Source: Rubinisphaera margarita (GTDB lineage Bacteria > Planctomycetota > Planctomycetia > Planctomycetales > Planctomycetaceae). From it: 64,000 nt of DNA. The translations under genes and the position numbers were made by a program. Below the pieces are notes generated by a model. It ran no database searches. It was given only the letters and a program-made list of their open reading frames with translations, and was not told where the DNA came from. Positions within the stretch are counted from its first letter, which is position 1, and each line of letters opens with the position of its first letter. This document shows positions 1-7,780 of the stretch, piece by piece. Location of the stretch: contig NZ_JAKFGB010000009.1 in assembly GCF_022267515.1 (NCBI RefSeq), positions 1 to 64,000 of the forward strand, in the 5' to 3' direction.

Positions 1-39
1 CGATGATTCTCATTTGTATCGTGCATCGCTGGTTGATCG

Positions 40-89
40 CCCCCTCATCCGCCCTTCGGGCACCTTCTCCCCCTAAAGGGGGCGAAGGG
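40..89. repeat. C-rich dispersed intergenic repeat with two small hairpins
   Basis: The stretch contains two adjacent inverted repeats: GCCC/CGGGC around TT, and CCCCCT/AGGGGG around AA. It lies in noncoding DNA at the window edge. I recall C-rich intergenic repeats of this kind from other genomes, but a second copy is not present here, so dispersal is an inference. The rest of positions 1-240 contains no supportable gene. Confidence 0.35.
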
Positions 90-173
90 ACATGATGTGC
101 GTGAACATGAAAGATGCATTGGCTACTACCCCATCTGTACCAAAACTCTTTGAGCAATAAATCCCGCATCCCC

Positions 174-206
174 CGCAACCCAGACGTGCACGTCTGGGCC
201 ATCCCC
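174..206 (-). repeat. Solo end of the hairpin repeat family
   Basis: A palindrome CCAGACGTGCACGTCTGG is flanked by GGCCATCCCC, identical to the right ends of the elements at 5.2 kb and 42.4 kb. Only one end is present; the second small hairpin seen in complete copies is degenerate here. Confidence 0.6.
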
Positions 207-240
207 TTCCACTCAACGGTCGGGCCCCGTTTGAGGCGCG

Positions 241-819
241 TTACAACGGGGCCATCAGATGTTTCTCGAGCAGCATCTCGGCGACTCTGCGAGCGATCGC
301 GCAGGCGTCGACGTCGGGGGCGACCTGATGGGTGATCAAGGCCCCTTCAATAAGCATGTCGATTTCCTGAGCCAACGCCAGTGGACTGGCTGCGCCGGCC
401 CGTTCCGCCAGATCTTCCAGCAGCGCGACCGAGTCGGCCTTCGCATTCCTTGCCGAACGATGGGCGGGATGATGTGGCTGGGGAAACTCAACGGCTGCGT
501 TGATGTAGATGCAGCCGTGATAGTCGGGATCGTGGATGATTTCGTCGACTACGTCGAACATCGCGAGGATCTGTCCCCGTGGATCGGGACCTGCCGCTTT
601 CAAAAGACGATCGCGCAGTTCGGTGCTCCACCAGCGATGATGTTCGTCAATCACCGCGACGATCAGATCATCTTTGCTTTCGAAGTGATTGTAGAACGTC
701 TGCTTGGAGCAGCCGACTTCGTTCAACAGGCGATCGAGTCCCACCGCGAGAAAGCCTTCCCGATAGAAGATCTCGTGACCGGCCTGGATCAGCTTTTCCC
801 GTGTTGTCAGTGAAGGCAT
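241..819 (-). CDS. TetR/AcrR family transcriptional regulator
   Basis: This is a 192-residue protein of normal TetR length. The N-terminal region (about residues 7-55) has the family's helix-turn-helix pattern, including the recognition-helix signature CSKQTFYNHFESKDDL. The C-terminal ligand domain is variable, so the inducer cannot be read from sequence. The gene is divergent from the methyltransferase starting at 1012, with a 192-bp shared intergenic region that carries a 16-bp direct repeat. TetR proteins commonly repress themselves and the divergent neighbour, so control of the methyltransferase gene is the likely role. Family assignment is firm; the target is inferred. Confidence 0.9.
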   Translation of the reverse strand: MPSLTTREKLIQAGHEIFYREGFLAVGLDRLLNEVGCSKQTFYNHFESKDDLIVAVIDEHHRWWSTELRDRLLKAAGPDPRGQILAMFDVVDEIIHDPDYHGCIYINAAVEFPQPHHPAHRSARNAKADSVALLEDLAERAGAASPLALAQEIDMLIEGALITHQVAPDVDACAIARRVAEMLLEKHLMAPL

Positions 820-852
820 GCGCGGATCTCCCGAACTCGATCAGACCGGATC

Positions 853-889
853 GAACTGGACTACAAGTCAAGCGAACTGGACCACAAGT
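853..889. promoter_or_regulatory. Candidate TetR operator: tandem GAACTGGAC-type repeats
   Basis: Two 16-bp copies of GAACTGGACYACAAGT start at 853 and 874, so the repeat is 21 bp, about two helical turns. The first copy includes the small palindrome GACT-ACA-AGTC. The site lies between the divergent TetR and methyltransferase genes, where an operator is expected. Binding is inferred. Confidence 0.45.
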
Positions 890-1011
890 AAATTGTCCGC
901 TCTTTCGGGCGGTCGTAAGCTTCCTCCGTCGCCGGAATAGAAGTGGACGGCCGCCCTTCGTTCGCAGGCCATTTTAACTCTGACGCCTGACATAGCCGAA
1001 AGGATTATCTC

Positions 1012-2127
1012 ATGTCGACCGTGACTTCCTCCATTTCGTCGCTCAGTGAAAGCACTGAGTTCGACACCAACCGTTCTGAAGAGTTCGGCCAGCGAATGGT
1101 CGGAATGCTCAACGAAGCCGCCCTCAGTTTCATGCTCAGCATTGGGCACCGCAGCGGCTTGCTGGACACGTTGAGACGTTTGAATCGTCCAGCCACCACG
1201 CACGAGATCGCCGATGAAGCCGATCTCGATGAACGCTATGTCCGTGAATGGCTCGGAGCCATGGTCACGGGCCGTGTGGTCGACTACGACCCCCACGCGG
1301 CGACCTATTTTTTGCCGCAGGAACATGCGGCCTGGCTGACCCGCAAGGCGACGCCCAATAACCTGGCAGGAGTGATGCAGTTCATGTCCATGTTCGGAAA
1401 GATTGAAGACGATGTCCTCGAATGCTTCCACCACGGTGGCGGCGTTCCCTATGAACGATTTGATCGCTTCCATGAAGTCATGGCCGAAGAATCGTTCCAG
1501 ACCGTGGTCGCCGCCCTCGATGATTACATTCTCCCGCTCATCGAGGGATTGACCGAATCGCTGACGCGAGGCATCGATGTTGTCGATGTGGGCTGTGGTC
1601 GCGGGATGGCGCTCACGCATCTGGCGAAGAAGTTTCCCAACTCTCGATTCGTGGGGTACGACTTCTCCGCCGAAGCCATCGCCTGGGCGAACAATGAAGC
1701 GGAGTGTGCCGGATTGACGAACATTCGGTTTGAGGTTCAAGACGCGGCTCGCCTGACCGACGAACAGCGGTTCGACCTCGTGCTTGCCTTCGATGCGATC
1801 CACGATCAGATCGATCCGCATGGAATGCTCGCCGGAATCGCCAGGGCCCTTAAGGACGACGGCGTCTTCCTTGCCCAGGACATCCGTTCGTCGAGCTATG
1901 TCGAGAAGAACCTCGACCATCCGGTCGCTCCGTTCCTCTACACCATCTCGATCTCGACAATGCACTGCATGACGGTATCGCTCGCCCATTGCGGCTGCGG
2001 GCTGGGAACCTGCTGGGGCGAGGAACTGGCCCTCAAGATGTTCGCCGAAGCCGGTTTCAGCGACGTCGAAGTCCACACCCTCGATCACGACATCATGAAT
2101 AATTACTACGTGAGCCGTAAACGCTGA
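1012..2127 (+). CDS. Class I SAM-dependent methyltransferase with N-terminal winged helix
   Basis: The 371-residue protein has an N-terminal winged-helix-like segment (about residues 45-105, around TTHEIADEADLDERYVREW) and a Rossmann methyltransferase domain with motif I DVVDVGCGRG near residue 190. This combination matches the Rv2258c-like group and plant O-methyltransferase-like proteins, where the winged helix usually serves dimerisation rather than DNA binding. The C-terminal part (GTCWGEELALKMFAEAGF) is typical of that group. The substrate is unknown. Divergence from a TetR gene suggests induction by a small molecule. The ATG at 1012 is the first start consistent with the domain. Confidence 0.85.
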   Translation: MSTVTSSISSLSESTEFDTNRSEEFGQRMVGMLNEAALSFMLSIGHRSGLLDTLRRLNRPATTHEIADEADLDERYVREWLGAMVTGRVVDYDPHAATYFLPQEHAAWLTRKATPNNLAGVMQFMSMFGKIEDDVLECFHHGGGVPYERFDRFHEVMAEESFQTVVAALDDYILPLIEGLTESLTRGIDVVDVGCGRGMALTHLAKKFPNSRFVGYDFSAEAIAWANNEAECAGLTNIRFEVQDAARLTDEQRFDLVLAFDAIHDQIDPHGMLAGIARALKDDGVFLAQDIRSSSYVEKNLDHPVAPFLYTISISTMHCMTVSLAHCGCGLGTCWGEELALKMFAEAGFSDVEVHTLDHDIMNNYYVSRKR

Positions 2128-2144
2128 GTGGGTCCCGCTGGGGA

Positions 2145-2172
2145 ACCATGCCCACGTTCGCGTGGGCATGGT
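2145..2172. terminator. Perfect 12-bp hairpin with TTCG loop after the methyltransferase gene
   Basis: ACCATGCCCACG and CGTGGGCATGGT form a perfect stem around a TTCG tetraloop, 18 bp after the stop codon. It is not followed by a T-run, so it may be a transcript-stabilising hairpin or a repeat copy rather than a classical terminator. A degenerate relative is at about 9534. Confidence 0.45.
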
Positions 2173-2479
2173 CTCACTCCGCTATGACTTCGCCCTGTAA
2201 CTCGTCATCAGATTGCGATAAGCCGGCAGCACGTCTGGGTCATCCCGGTTGATTACCTCGAAGATGCTCGGCAGACCGCTGGAATCGCCCGCTGCTCGGT
2301 GTTTTCCCCTAGGGCTTTCCCTGCTTTCTCCCCCGGAAACAGGCATTCTCACTCAACTGCAGTGATCCCCTCTTGATCGTTCTCGAAAGGCTGCGTAAAT
2401 TCTCCAGCCGATACCTCCGATGCGGTCCGATATGCTCCATCCTCTGAACGTAAGTCGCACGGATGCTGGTGGTTGAGGG
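2173..2479. other. Intergenic region before the MEDS kinase
   Basis: No gene is seen. Positions 2231-2246 (ACGTCTGGGTCATCCC) look like a decayed end of the hairpin repeat family. No convincing promoter was found. Confidence 0.3.
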
Positions 2480-4315
2480 ATGCATCCCAAGTCAGAGGAG
2501 AGTGATGCTGTGGCGCACCAACTTGCTGAGCAAATCCGCGATCTTCGCCCGAGTGATCATGTCTGCATGATCTATGAAAACGCGGAAGACCAGATGGCGG
2601 CTGCCGTCCCGTTCATTCAGTCCGGCCTGGCCGGTAACGAACTCTGTCTCTACCTCGCCGACGAAAGCACCTGTCAGGAAGTCGACGCCGCGCTGGTCCG
2701 GGGAGGCGTTGATGTCGAACGGGAGAAGGCGGACGGCCGGCTCGCGGTGCTGACCAAGTACGACGGCCATCTGCACGGCGGCACATTCGATCCCGATGCC
2801 ATGATGCAGCGACTCGAAACCGTCACCCGACAGGCACTCGACGACGGTTTCAGCGGACTGCGGATCATCGGCGAAATGTCCTGGGCGCTCGGCTCGGAAC
2901 TCGGCTGTGATCGGCTCATCGAATACGAAGCCCGCGTCAACGCCTTCTTTCCGAATCAGCCTGTCATTGCCATCTGTCTGTACAACCGCCAGCGGTTCAG
3001 TCCGTCCATCATTCGTGATGTCCTCCGGACACATCCCGTCGCCGTTCTGGGACAGCAGGTTTGTCCGAATCTTTATTACGAGCCGCCCGAACTGATTCGC
3101 GACCAGGCCAGCGATGACTTCCGGGTCGAATGGATGATCCGTCAGCTGCAGCAGGCCCGTTCGGCTGAACAGTCGCTGGAGGAGATCAATCGTCTGTTGC
3201 AGGACACCAACCGCCGGAAAGACGAATTCCTGGCGATGCTCGGCCATGAGCTCCGCAATCCTCTGGCCGCCATCAGTAACGGAATCTTTCTGCTGGGGCT
3301 CGGCTCCATGGGTGAAGAGGAGACGGCGGAAACTCATCGGATGATCACTCATCAGTTGCAGACCGTGAGTCGCCTGGTCGACGACCTGCTCGATGTCGCC
3401 CGCGTCACCCGGGGAAAAATCACCCTCTCCCATAAGCAGATCAACATCGTGACCGCCGTCCAGAATGTGCTTCACACGCTGAAGTCCGAGATCGCCAGCC
3501 GGAATCATCGGCTCGCTGTCGCGATGCCGTCGTCGCCGGTCTTCGTCAGCGGGGATGCGACCCGTCTCGAGCAGGTCATCTCCAATGTTGTCCACAACGC
3601 CATCAAGTACACCCTGCCGGATGGACAGATCGAGATCAGTCTTCAGCCGGAAGGGGATGAGGCCCGGTTGACCATCACGGACAACGGTGTCGGCATGCCG
3701 CCTGAGTTTCTTCCCGCAGCGTTCGAACTGTTCGCACAGGGGGAACGAACTCTGGCTCGATCGGAAGGCGGGCTCGGCATCGGTCTGACGATGGCCAAGT
3801 CGCTTATCGAGTTGCACGGCGGCTCCATCTCGGCTCGCAGTGCCGGGGCCAATGAAGGGACATCGATCGAGATTCGCCTGCCGCTCCTGCATGTGGAAGA
3901 AGCCCGTCCTCTCAGTAAGTCGGCCGACGACGACGCGAACGCGGCTCACATTCTGCTCGTTGAGGACAACGCAGCCGCGGCTCGTACCATGCAACTGCTC
4001 CTGGAACGTCTCGGACAGCGGGTGACCATCGCCTGCAACGGACGGACCGCGCTGAAACTGGCCGAGGACATCACCCCCGACCTGGCCCTGCTCGACATTG
4101 GCCTGCCCGATCTCGATGGCTACGCCGTGGCTCGGGAACTTCGCACCCGTTACGGTCCCGAAATGCCCATCTTCGCCCTCTCCGGGTATGCTCCGTCTGA
4201 AGAACGAACTACGGGATCGGGATTCACCGGCCATTGCATCAAGCCGCTGTCGCTCGCTAACTTGCTCTCTCTTCTGAAGAATATTCCCGACAGGACGCCG
4301 GTCGCGGAAGCGTGA
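2480..4315 (+). CDS. MEDS-domain hybrid sensor histidine kinase/response regulator
   Basis: The 611-residue protein begins with a MEDS-like sensory domain (about residues 18-180; the DcmR/methanogen type, proposed to bind small ligands) rather than PAS or membrane segments, so it should be cytosolic. A HisKA domain follows, with the H-box FLAMLGHELRNPLAAIS and phospho-acceptor His256. The HATPase domain has the N box (NVVHNAIKYT) and G boxes (DNGVGM, GGLGIGLTMA). A receiver domain ends the protein, with probable phospho-acceptor Asp539 in LLDIGLPDLDGY. There is no DNA-binding output, so phosphotransfer to another protein is expected. The ACP-like gene starts 28 bp downstream, probably in the same operon. 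Confidence 0.9.
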   Translation: MHPKSEESDAVAHQLAEQIRDLRPSDHVCMIYENAEDQMAAAVPFIQSGLAGNELCLYLADESTCQEVDAALVRGGVDVEREKADGRLAVLTKYDGHLHGGTFDPDAMMQRLETVTRQALDDGFSGLRIIGEMSWALGSELGCDRLIEYEARVNAFFPNQPVIAICLYNRQRFSPSIIRDVLRTHPVAVLGQQVCPNLYYEPPELIRDQASDDFRVEWMIRQLQQARSAEQSLEEINRLLQDTNRRKDEFLAMLGHELRNPLAAISNGIFLLGLGSMGEEETAETHRMITHQLQTVSRLVDDLLDVARVTRGKITLSHKQINIVTAVQNVLHTLKSEIASRNHRLAVAMPSSPVFVSGDATRLEQVISNVVHNAIKYTLPDGQIEISLQPEGDEARLTITDNGVGMPPEFLPAAFELFAQGERTLARSEGGLGIGLTMAKSLIELHGGSISARSAGANEGTSIEIRLPLLHVEEARPLSKSADDDANAAHILLVEDNAAAARTMQLLLERLGQRVTIACNGRTALKLAEDITPDLALLDIGLPDLDGYAVARELRTRYGPEMPIFALSGYAPSEERTTGSGFTGHCIKPLSLANLLSLLKNIPDRTPVAEA

Positions 4316-4343
4316 TTATTCACCCGGAGGCAGAGAGGAACCC

Positions 4344-5057
4344 ATGGGACTCGATTACGTCGAAGTCATCATGGAAATCGAAGATCTGTTCCAGATCGAA
4401 ATCGACGATGAAGCCTGCGCTCCGATTCGCACCGTCGGCGATCTTTACGAAGTCGTGCTGGAGAAGCTCGACCAGCAGCGAGAGGCGGCTCAAGCGACCG
4501 GCGGCTGCCCGACGATTCCGCCGTTCCTGAATATCCGCAATGCCATCGTTTCGCTCGCTCCTGTCGAACGCAAAAACGTTCGCCCGAGTTCGCGTCTCGA
4601 AGATCTGCTTCCCGAAAACCAGCGAATCCTCCTCTGGCGGGAACTGCAGCAGCGCCTGCAACTCCCGCTGCCCCCGCTCGTGTTGCCCGATTCCCTTCGC
4701 ACCGGCCTGCTGACCGTCTCGCTGGTCGTCTTTCTGACCGCAACAGTCCTGCTGATCGCGGCTGGCGGCTCGAACGGCTTTGCTCTGGCCGTCTCGCTGA
4801 TGGTGATCGTCACCTGCCTGCTCTACCTCGGCACCCGCCCGCTGACGACCACCTTCCCGTCCGGCTGCACCACCGTAGCCGACATCGTCCGCCGAGTCCG
4901 TCCCCCTTATCACCCGTCGAACCGATTGACTCCGATCCCAACCGACCGCAATCAGATCTGGCAACTGGTCGTGCAAACAGTCGCAGAAACTCTCAACGAA
5001 CCCGCCAGCAACATCGAACCTCAAACGAGATTCTACGAAGACCTCCACTGCGGATAA
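4344..5057 (+). CDS. Membrane protein with permuted acyl-carrier-protein halves
   Basis: The 237-residue protein has an unusual order. Residues 1-45 (MGLDYVEVIMEIEDLF, then IRTVGDLYEVV) match the second half of acyl carrier protein, from the phosphopantetheine helix to the end. A linker follows, then two hydrophobic segments (about residues 118-165). The last 35 residues (QLVVQTVAETL, ending FYEDLHCG) match the first half of ACP and stop just before the attachment serine. The equivalent of that serine is Gly2, so standard phosphopantetheinylation is not expected. An AGAGAGG ribosome-binding site precedes ATG 4344. It probably shares an operon with the upstream kinase. The ACP similarity is recognised by eye; the role is unknown. 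Confidence 0.7.
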   Translation: MGLDYVEVIMEIEDLFQIEIDDEACAPIRTVGDLYEVVLEKLDQQREAAQATGGCPTIPPFLNIRNAIVSLAPVERKNVRPSSRLEDLLPENQRILLWRELQQRLQLPLPPLVLPDSLRTGLLTVSLVVFLTATVLLIAAGGSNGFALAVSLMVIVTCLLYLGTRPLTTTFPSGCTTVADIVRRVRPPYHPSNRLTPIPTDRNQIWQLVVQTVAETLNEPASNIEPQTRFYEDLHCG

Positions 5058-5075
5058 CCGTGCCGGTAAAGTAAA

Positions 5076-5247
5076 GGTTGGCCCAGACGCGTGCGTCTGG
5101 GTGACGAAGTCACAAGAGGTCGGTGACTGGGTGAAATGGTCCAAGCCGATGACTCTGATCCCGGTCTCGCAGACCAAAGAACGAAACACGTTCCGATACC
5201 CGCTTCCTGTTGCTCCGCCACCCAGACGTGCACGTCTGGGCCATCCC
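5076..5247. repeat. Hairpin-ended repeat, copy A
   Basis: This 172-bp element has imperfect inverted ends of about 40 bp. The left end has TGG, then hairpin CCCAGACG/CGTCTGGG, then mini-hairpin GTGAC-GAA-GTCAC (5101-5113) and ACAAG. The right end is the inverse: CTTCCTGTTGC, a GGA-triloop hairpin with one mismatch, then CCCAGACG/CGTCTGGG and GGCCATCCC. The interior contains no gene. Confidence 0.8.
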
Positions 5248-5342
5248 GTAGGTGGCGGCCACCTGGATCTAGCGGCTCAATTGAAGACCGTGCGTAACCA
5301 ATCACTTTGTGCAGTGTCAGACCTCACAGGAGAGACACATAG

Positions 5343-5810
5343 GTGACCGGAAAGTACTGGCAACAACTCAAAATTCCGCAATTCTGTGAACGGCTGCTCG
5401 TCTTCTCCGTTCCAATAGAGGATCGCGTGCTCGTGGTCTCTTATGAAGGCATGCACGTCATTGATTTGACCGATCCTGTGACGGTTTCCACGGACTTCGA
5501 TTACTTCGAGTACGACTGTTTCGACCCCGAAACCGGCCTGGCCGAATACGATGGAGAGTTCTGGAGTATGGTCGGCCTTTATCCCGGCAATCCAATCAGT
5601 CTAAGCCCGCAAGGCGATGAGCTGAGGCTCGATACGAGCCAACAGGAGATCTCTGTATGGGAAGGAGGCCATCGCCGGTGGTTGTCACGATTCGAGAACT
5701 TCTCCGGCGACTGGGCCGCTGCGACGTTCTCTCCCGATGGAAATCATATCGTGCTCGGATGCCCGTATGATTTTGATTTCCGAGTCTGGCAGAGACTGGG
5801 AGACTCGTGA
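5343..5810 (+). CDS. Hypothetical protein with WD40-like blade
   Basis: I do not recognise a family for this 155-residue protein. The GTG start at 5343 is preceded by AGGAGAG. The C-terminal part contains AAATFSPDGNHIVLGCPYDF followed by RVWQ, which resembles one blade of a WD40-like propeller; a single blade would not fold alone. It is acidic, without signal peptide or membrane segment. It sits between hairpin-repeat copies A and B in an otherwise gene-poor stretch, so it may be an accessory gene or a remnant of a longer one. Confidence 0.6.
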   Translation: MTGKYWQQLKIPQFCERLLVFSVPIEDRVLVVSYEGMHVIDLTDPVTVSTDFDYFEYDCFDPETGLAEYDGEFWSMVGLYPGNPISLSPQGDELRLDTSQQEISVWEGGHRRWLSRFENFSGDWAAATFSPDGNHIVLGCPYDFDFRVWQRLGDS

Positions 5811-5846
5811 GAGTGCGTGCAGCTCTTCGAGTGAATGACTGGAGTA

Positions 5847-5996
5847 ATGATGTACGGACTTTTCGACAAAGAAGAGTATGAACGGATCAAGCGAATCAAG
5901 TGGGGGTTGGAACGGCCCGCGCCTGTCTTGATTCTGTTTGGGGAGTCGCTACTGACATCTGATGATCTGCCGGAAACTGAGCTCTGCGACTCCTGA
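5847..5996 (+). CDS. Possible small ORF, 49 residues
   Basis: An ATG at 5847, with GGAG just upstream, opens a 49-residue frame (MMYGLFDKEEYERIKRIKWG...) ending at TGA 5996. The composition is protein-like, with a charged helix-like first half. It lies 36 bp after the hypothetical gene ending at 5810 and just before repeat copy B. No homology is recognised and it could be chance. Confidence 0.3.
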   Translation: MMYGLFDKEEYERIKRIKWGLERPAPVLILFGESLLTSDDLPETELCDS

Positions 5997-6023
5997 AGCC
6001 GTCCGTTGGGGATCCGCACCACT

Positions 6024-6201
6024 GGTTGGCTCAGACGCGTGCGACTGGGTGACGAAGTCACAAGAGGCCGGTAACCAGGGTGAAATGGTTTAGACATGTG
6101 GTTCGACGAGGATTTCCGACCTCGGAGGCCAAAGAACGAAAGACGTCTCACACCCGCTTCCTGTTGCTGCGCAAGCCAGACGTGCACGTCTGGCCCATCC
6201 C
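6024..6201. repeat. Hairpin-ended repeat, copy B
   Basis: This 178-bp element is nearly identical to copy C at 6456. The left long hairpin is damaged (GCGACTGGG instead of GCGTCTGGG), while the mini-hairpin GTGAC-GAA-GTCAC is intact. The right end has TTGC-TGC-GCAA and CAGACGTGCACGTCTG. Confidence 0.8.
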
Positions 6202-6248
6202 TGTTCGAGCAATGATCGGATGATTGTGAAAGACCGGTCCCTCCGAAA

Positions 6249-6419
6249 GGATGGCCCGGAAGTTCACTTCCGGGGGACACAGTCACAAGCAGCTGGTCTT
6301 TGACGAAGGGAACATGCGAATCTCGCCCCTGTGAAGATTCTTCGCGTGTACTGATCTCGCCGGTCGATGGCAGACTGCTTGTTGCTCCGCAACCGGGAGA
6401 TAAACCTCCCGGCCATCCC
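6249..6419. repeat. Hairpin-ended repeat, copy D, with different stem sequences
   Basis: The layout equals copies A-C but both long stems are replaced. The left end is GGATGGC, then CCCGGAAG-TTCA-CTTCCGGG, then GACACAGTCACAAG. The right end is CTTGTTGCTCCGCAA, then CCGGGAG/CTCCCGG, then GGCCATCC. The right mini-hairpin GTTGC-TCC-GCAAC is perfect. The flanks match the family while the stems do not, which points to selection for structure. Confidence 0.7.
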
Positions 6420-6455
6420 TGACGAAGAGATCCACTGCGGTTGACGGACCCCAAC

Positions 6456-6633
6456 GGTTGGCCCAGACGCGTGCGTCTGGGTGACGAAGTCACAAGAGGC
6501 CGGTGACCGGGGTGAAATGGTTTAGACGTGTGGTTCGACGAGGATTTCCGACCTCGGAGACCAAAGAACGAACGACGTCTCACACCCGCTTCCTGTTGCT
6601 GCGCAAGCCAGACGTGCACGTCTGGCCCATCCC
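6456..6633. repeat. Hairpin-ended repeat, copy C
   Basis: This is a 178-bp near-duplicate of copy B, with an intact left stem CCCAGACG/CGTCTGGG and mini-hairpin GTGAC-GAA-GTCAC. With copies B and D it fills 6.0-6.6 kb, directly upstream of the pectate lyase gene. The remaining gene-free DNA up to 6784 shows nothing else I can support. Confidence 0.8.
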
Positions 6634-6784
6634 TGTTCGAGCAATGATCGGATGATTTTAAAAAAACGCTCCGTCTCGACGCGACGAGACACATTGATCG
6701 GAAAGCGATAAGCTGAATGAACTCCAGCGTCAGAAGAAATCCTGACGTCCACAGAGCATTTTCCCGTCTCGATCGGAGAGTTCC

Positions 6785-7780
6785 ATGTCTCGCTGGCTGA
6801 TTCCCGTGCTTTTTGTCTTTCCTCTCCTCGCTCAAGCCGCTCCGAAGGACAATCTTAAGAAACCAGCTGAATGGTTTCGGTCCGACGTCGGTCGCGAGCG
6901 GGTGGCGAATGTGATTTCGTGGCAGGATGCGAACGGGGCGTGGCCGAAGAATCGGGATAATTCGGCGGAGGCGTTTCGGGGAGACTCGGAGAAGCTGCAG
7001 GGGACGTTCGATAATCGGGCGACCGTGAATGAACTCCGGCTGCTCGCGCGGGCGATTGCCGCGACCGACAATCCGGCGGCCCGGGAGGCGTTTCTGAAGG
7101 GGTTGCGATGCATTCTCGAGACGCAGTATGAGAACGGCGGGTGGCCGCAGAGTCCCGAGCCGCGGGGGTATGCCCAGCACATCACCTTCAACGATGACAC
7201 GATGATCGGGCTGATGTCGTTTCTGCGGGAAGTGCACGAGGACGAGCTCTATGGGTTCGTGCCGGCGGATCTGCGAAAGCAGGCGGGCGCTGCAGTGGAC
7301 CGGGGCGTGGAGTGCATTGTGAACTGTCAGGTGCGGATCAACGGGCGGCTGACCGTCTGGTGTGCTCAACACGATAGAGACTCACTGGCCCCAGCCGGAG
7401 CCCGGGTGTATGAGCATCCTTCGTTGAGCGGGTTCGAAAGCCTCGGCATCGCCTGCTTTCTGATGAGCTTGGAGGAGCCTTCTGACGAGGTGCGGCGAGC
7501 CGTGCGGGCGGCTGTGGAATGGTTCCGTGATTCGCAGATAACCGGCGTTCGTCTCGAGAAGGTCGATGGCGATCTCAAGGTGATCAGGGACAAAAACGCG
7601 AAGCCGGTCTGGGCCCGTTTCTATGAACTCGACACGAACCGCCCGATCTTCAGCGGCCGGGATGGAGTGATCCGGTATGACGTCACCGAGATCGAACCCG
7701 AACGCCGGAACGGCTACGCCTGGTACGGCAACTGGGGCGAGAAAATCGAAGCCTGCTGGGACCGGTGCGAGTGGAAGTGA
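6785..7780 (+). CDS. Pectate lyase, polysaccharide lyase family 10 type
   Basis: The 331-residue protein starts with a signal peptide (MSRWLIPVLFVFPLLAQAA) and is probably exported. The body matches PelA-type PL10 pectate lyases, alpha/alpha-toroid enzymes cleaving polygalacturonate by beta-elimination. Family hallmarks are NGAWPKN, NGGWPQ, ITFNDDTM near residue 140, and RFYELDTNRPIFSGRDG near residue 280. Length matches a single catalytic domain. No other pectin genes are adjacent, although an altronate dehydratase for uronate catabolism lies at 35.2 kb. The ATG follows GGAGAGTTCC, a good ribosome-binding site. Confidence 0.9.
   Translation: MSRWLIPVLFVFPLLAQAAPKDNLKKPAEWFRSDVGRERVANVISWQDANGAWPKNRDNSAEAFRGDSEKLQGTFDNRATVNELRLLARAIAATDNPAAREAFLKGLRCILETQYENGGWPQSPEPRGYAQHITFNDDTMIGLMSFLREVHEDELYGFVPADLRKQAGAAVDRGVECIVNCQVRINGRLTVWCAQHDRDSLAPAGARVYEHPSLSGFESLGIACFLMSLEEPSDEVRRAVRAAVEWFRDSQITGVRLEKVDGDLKVIRDKNAKPVWARFYELDTNRPIFSGRDGVIRYDVTEIEPERRNGYAWYGNWGEKIEACWDRCEWK

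Noticed and set aside
868..2169. Long minus-strand open frame opposite the methyltransferase gene
   Set aside because: The plus-strand product has clear methyltransferase motifs; the antisense product matches nothing recognisable and its openness follows from the GC-rich third positions.
2492..4234. 580-residue antisense frame within the MEDS kinase gene
   Set aside because: The sense strand has MEDS, HisKA, HATPase and receiver motifs; the antisense frame has none.
5076..6633. CRISPR array
   Set aside because: The repeated units are about 170 bp with inverted ends and irregular spacing, there are no short unique spacers of constant size, and no cas genes are present.
5744..7372. 542-residue minus-strand frame through the repeat island
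   Set aside because: It reads through repeat copies B, D and C (the same peptide appears repeatedly) and antisense to the pectate lyase, so it is not a gene.
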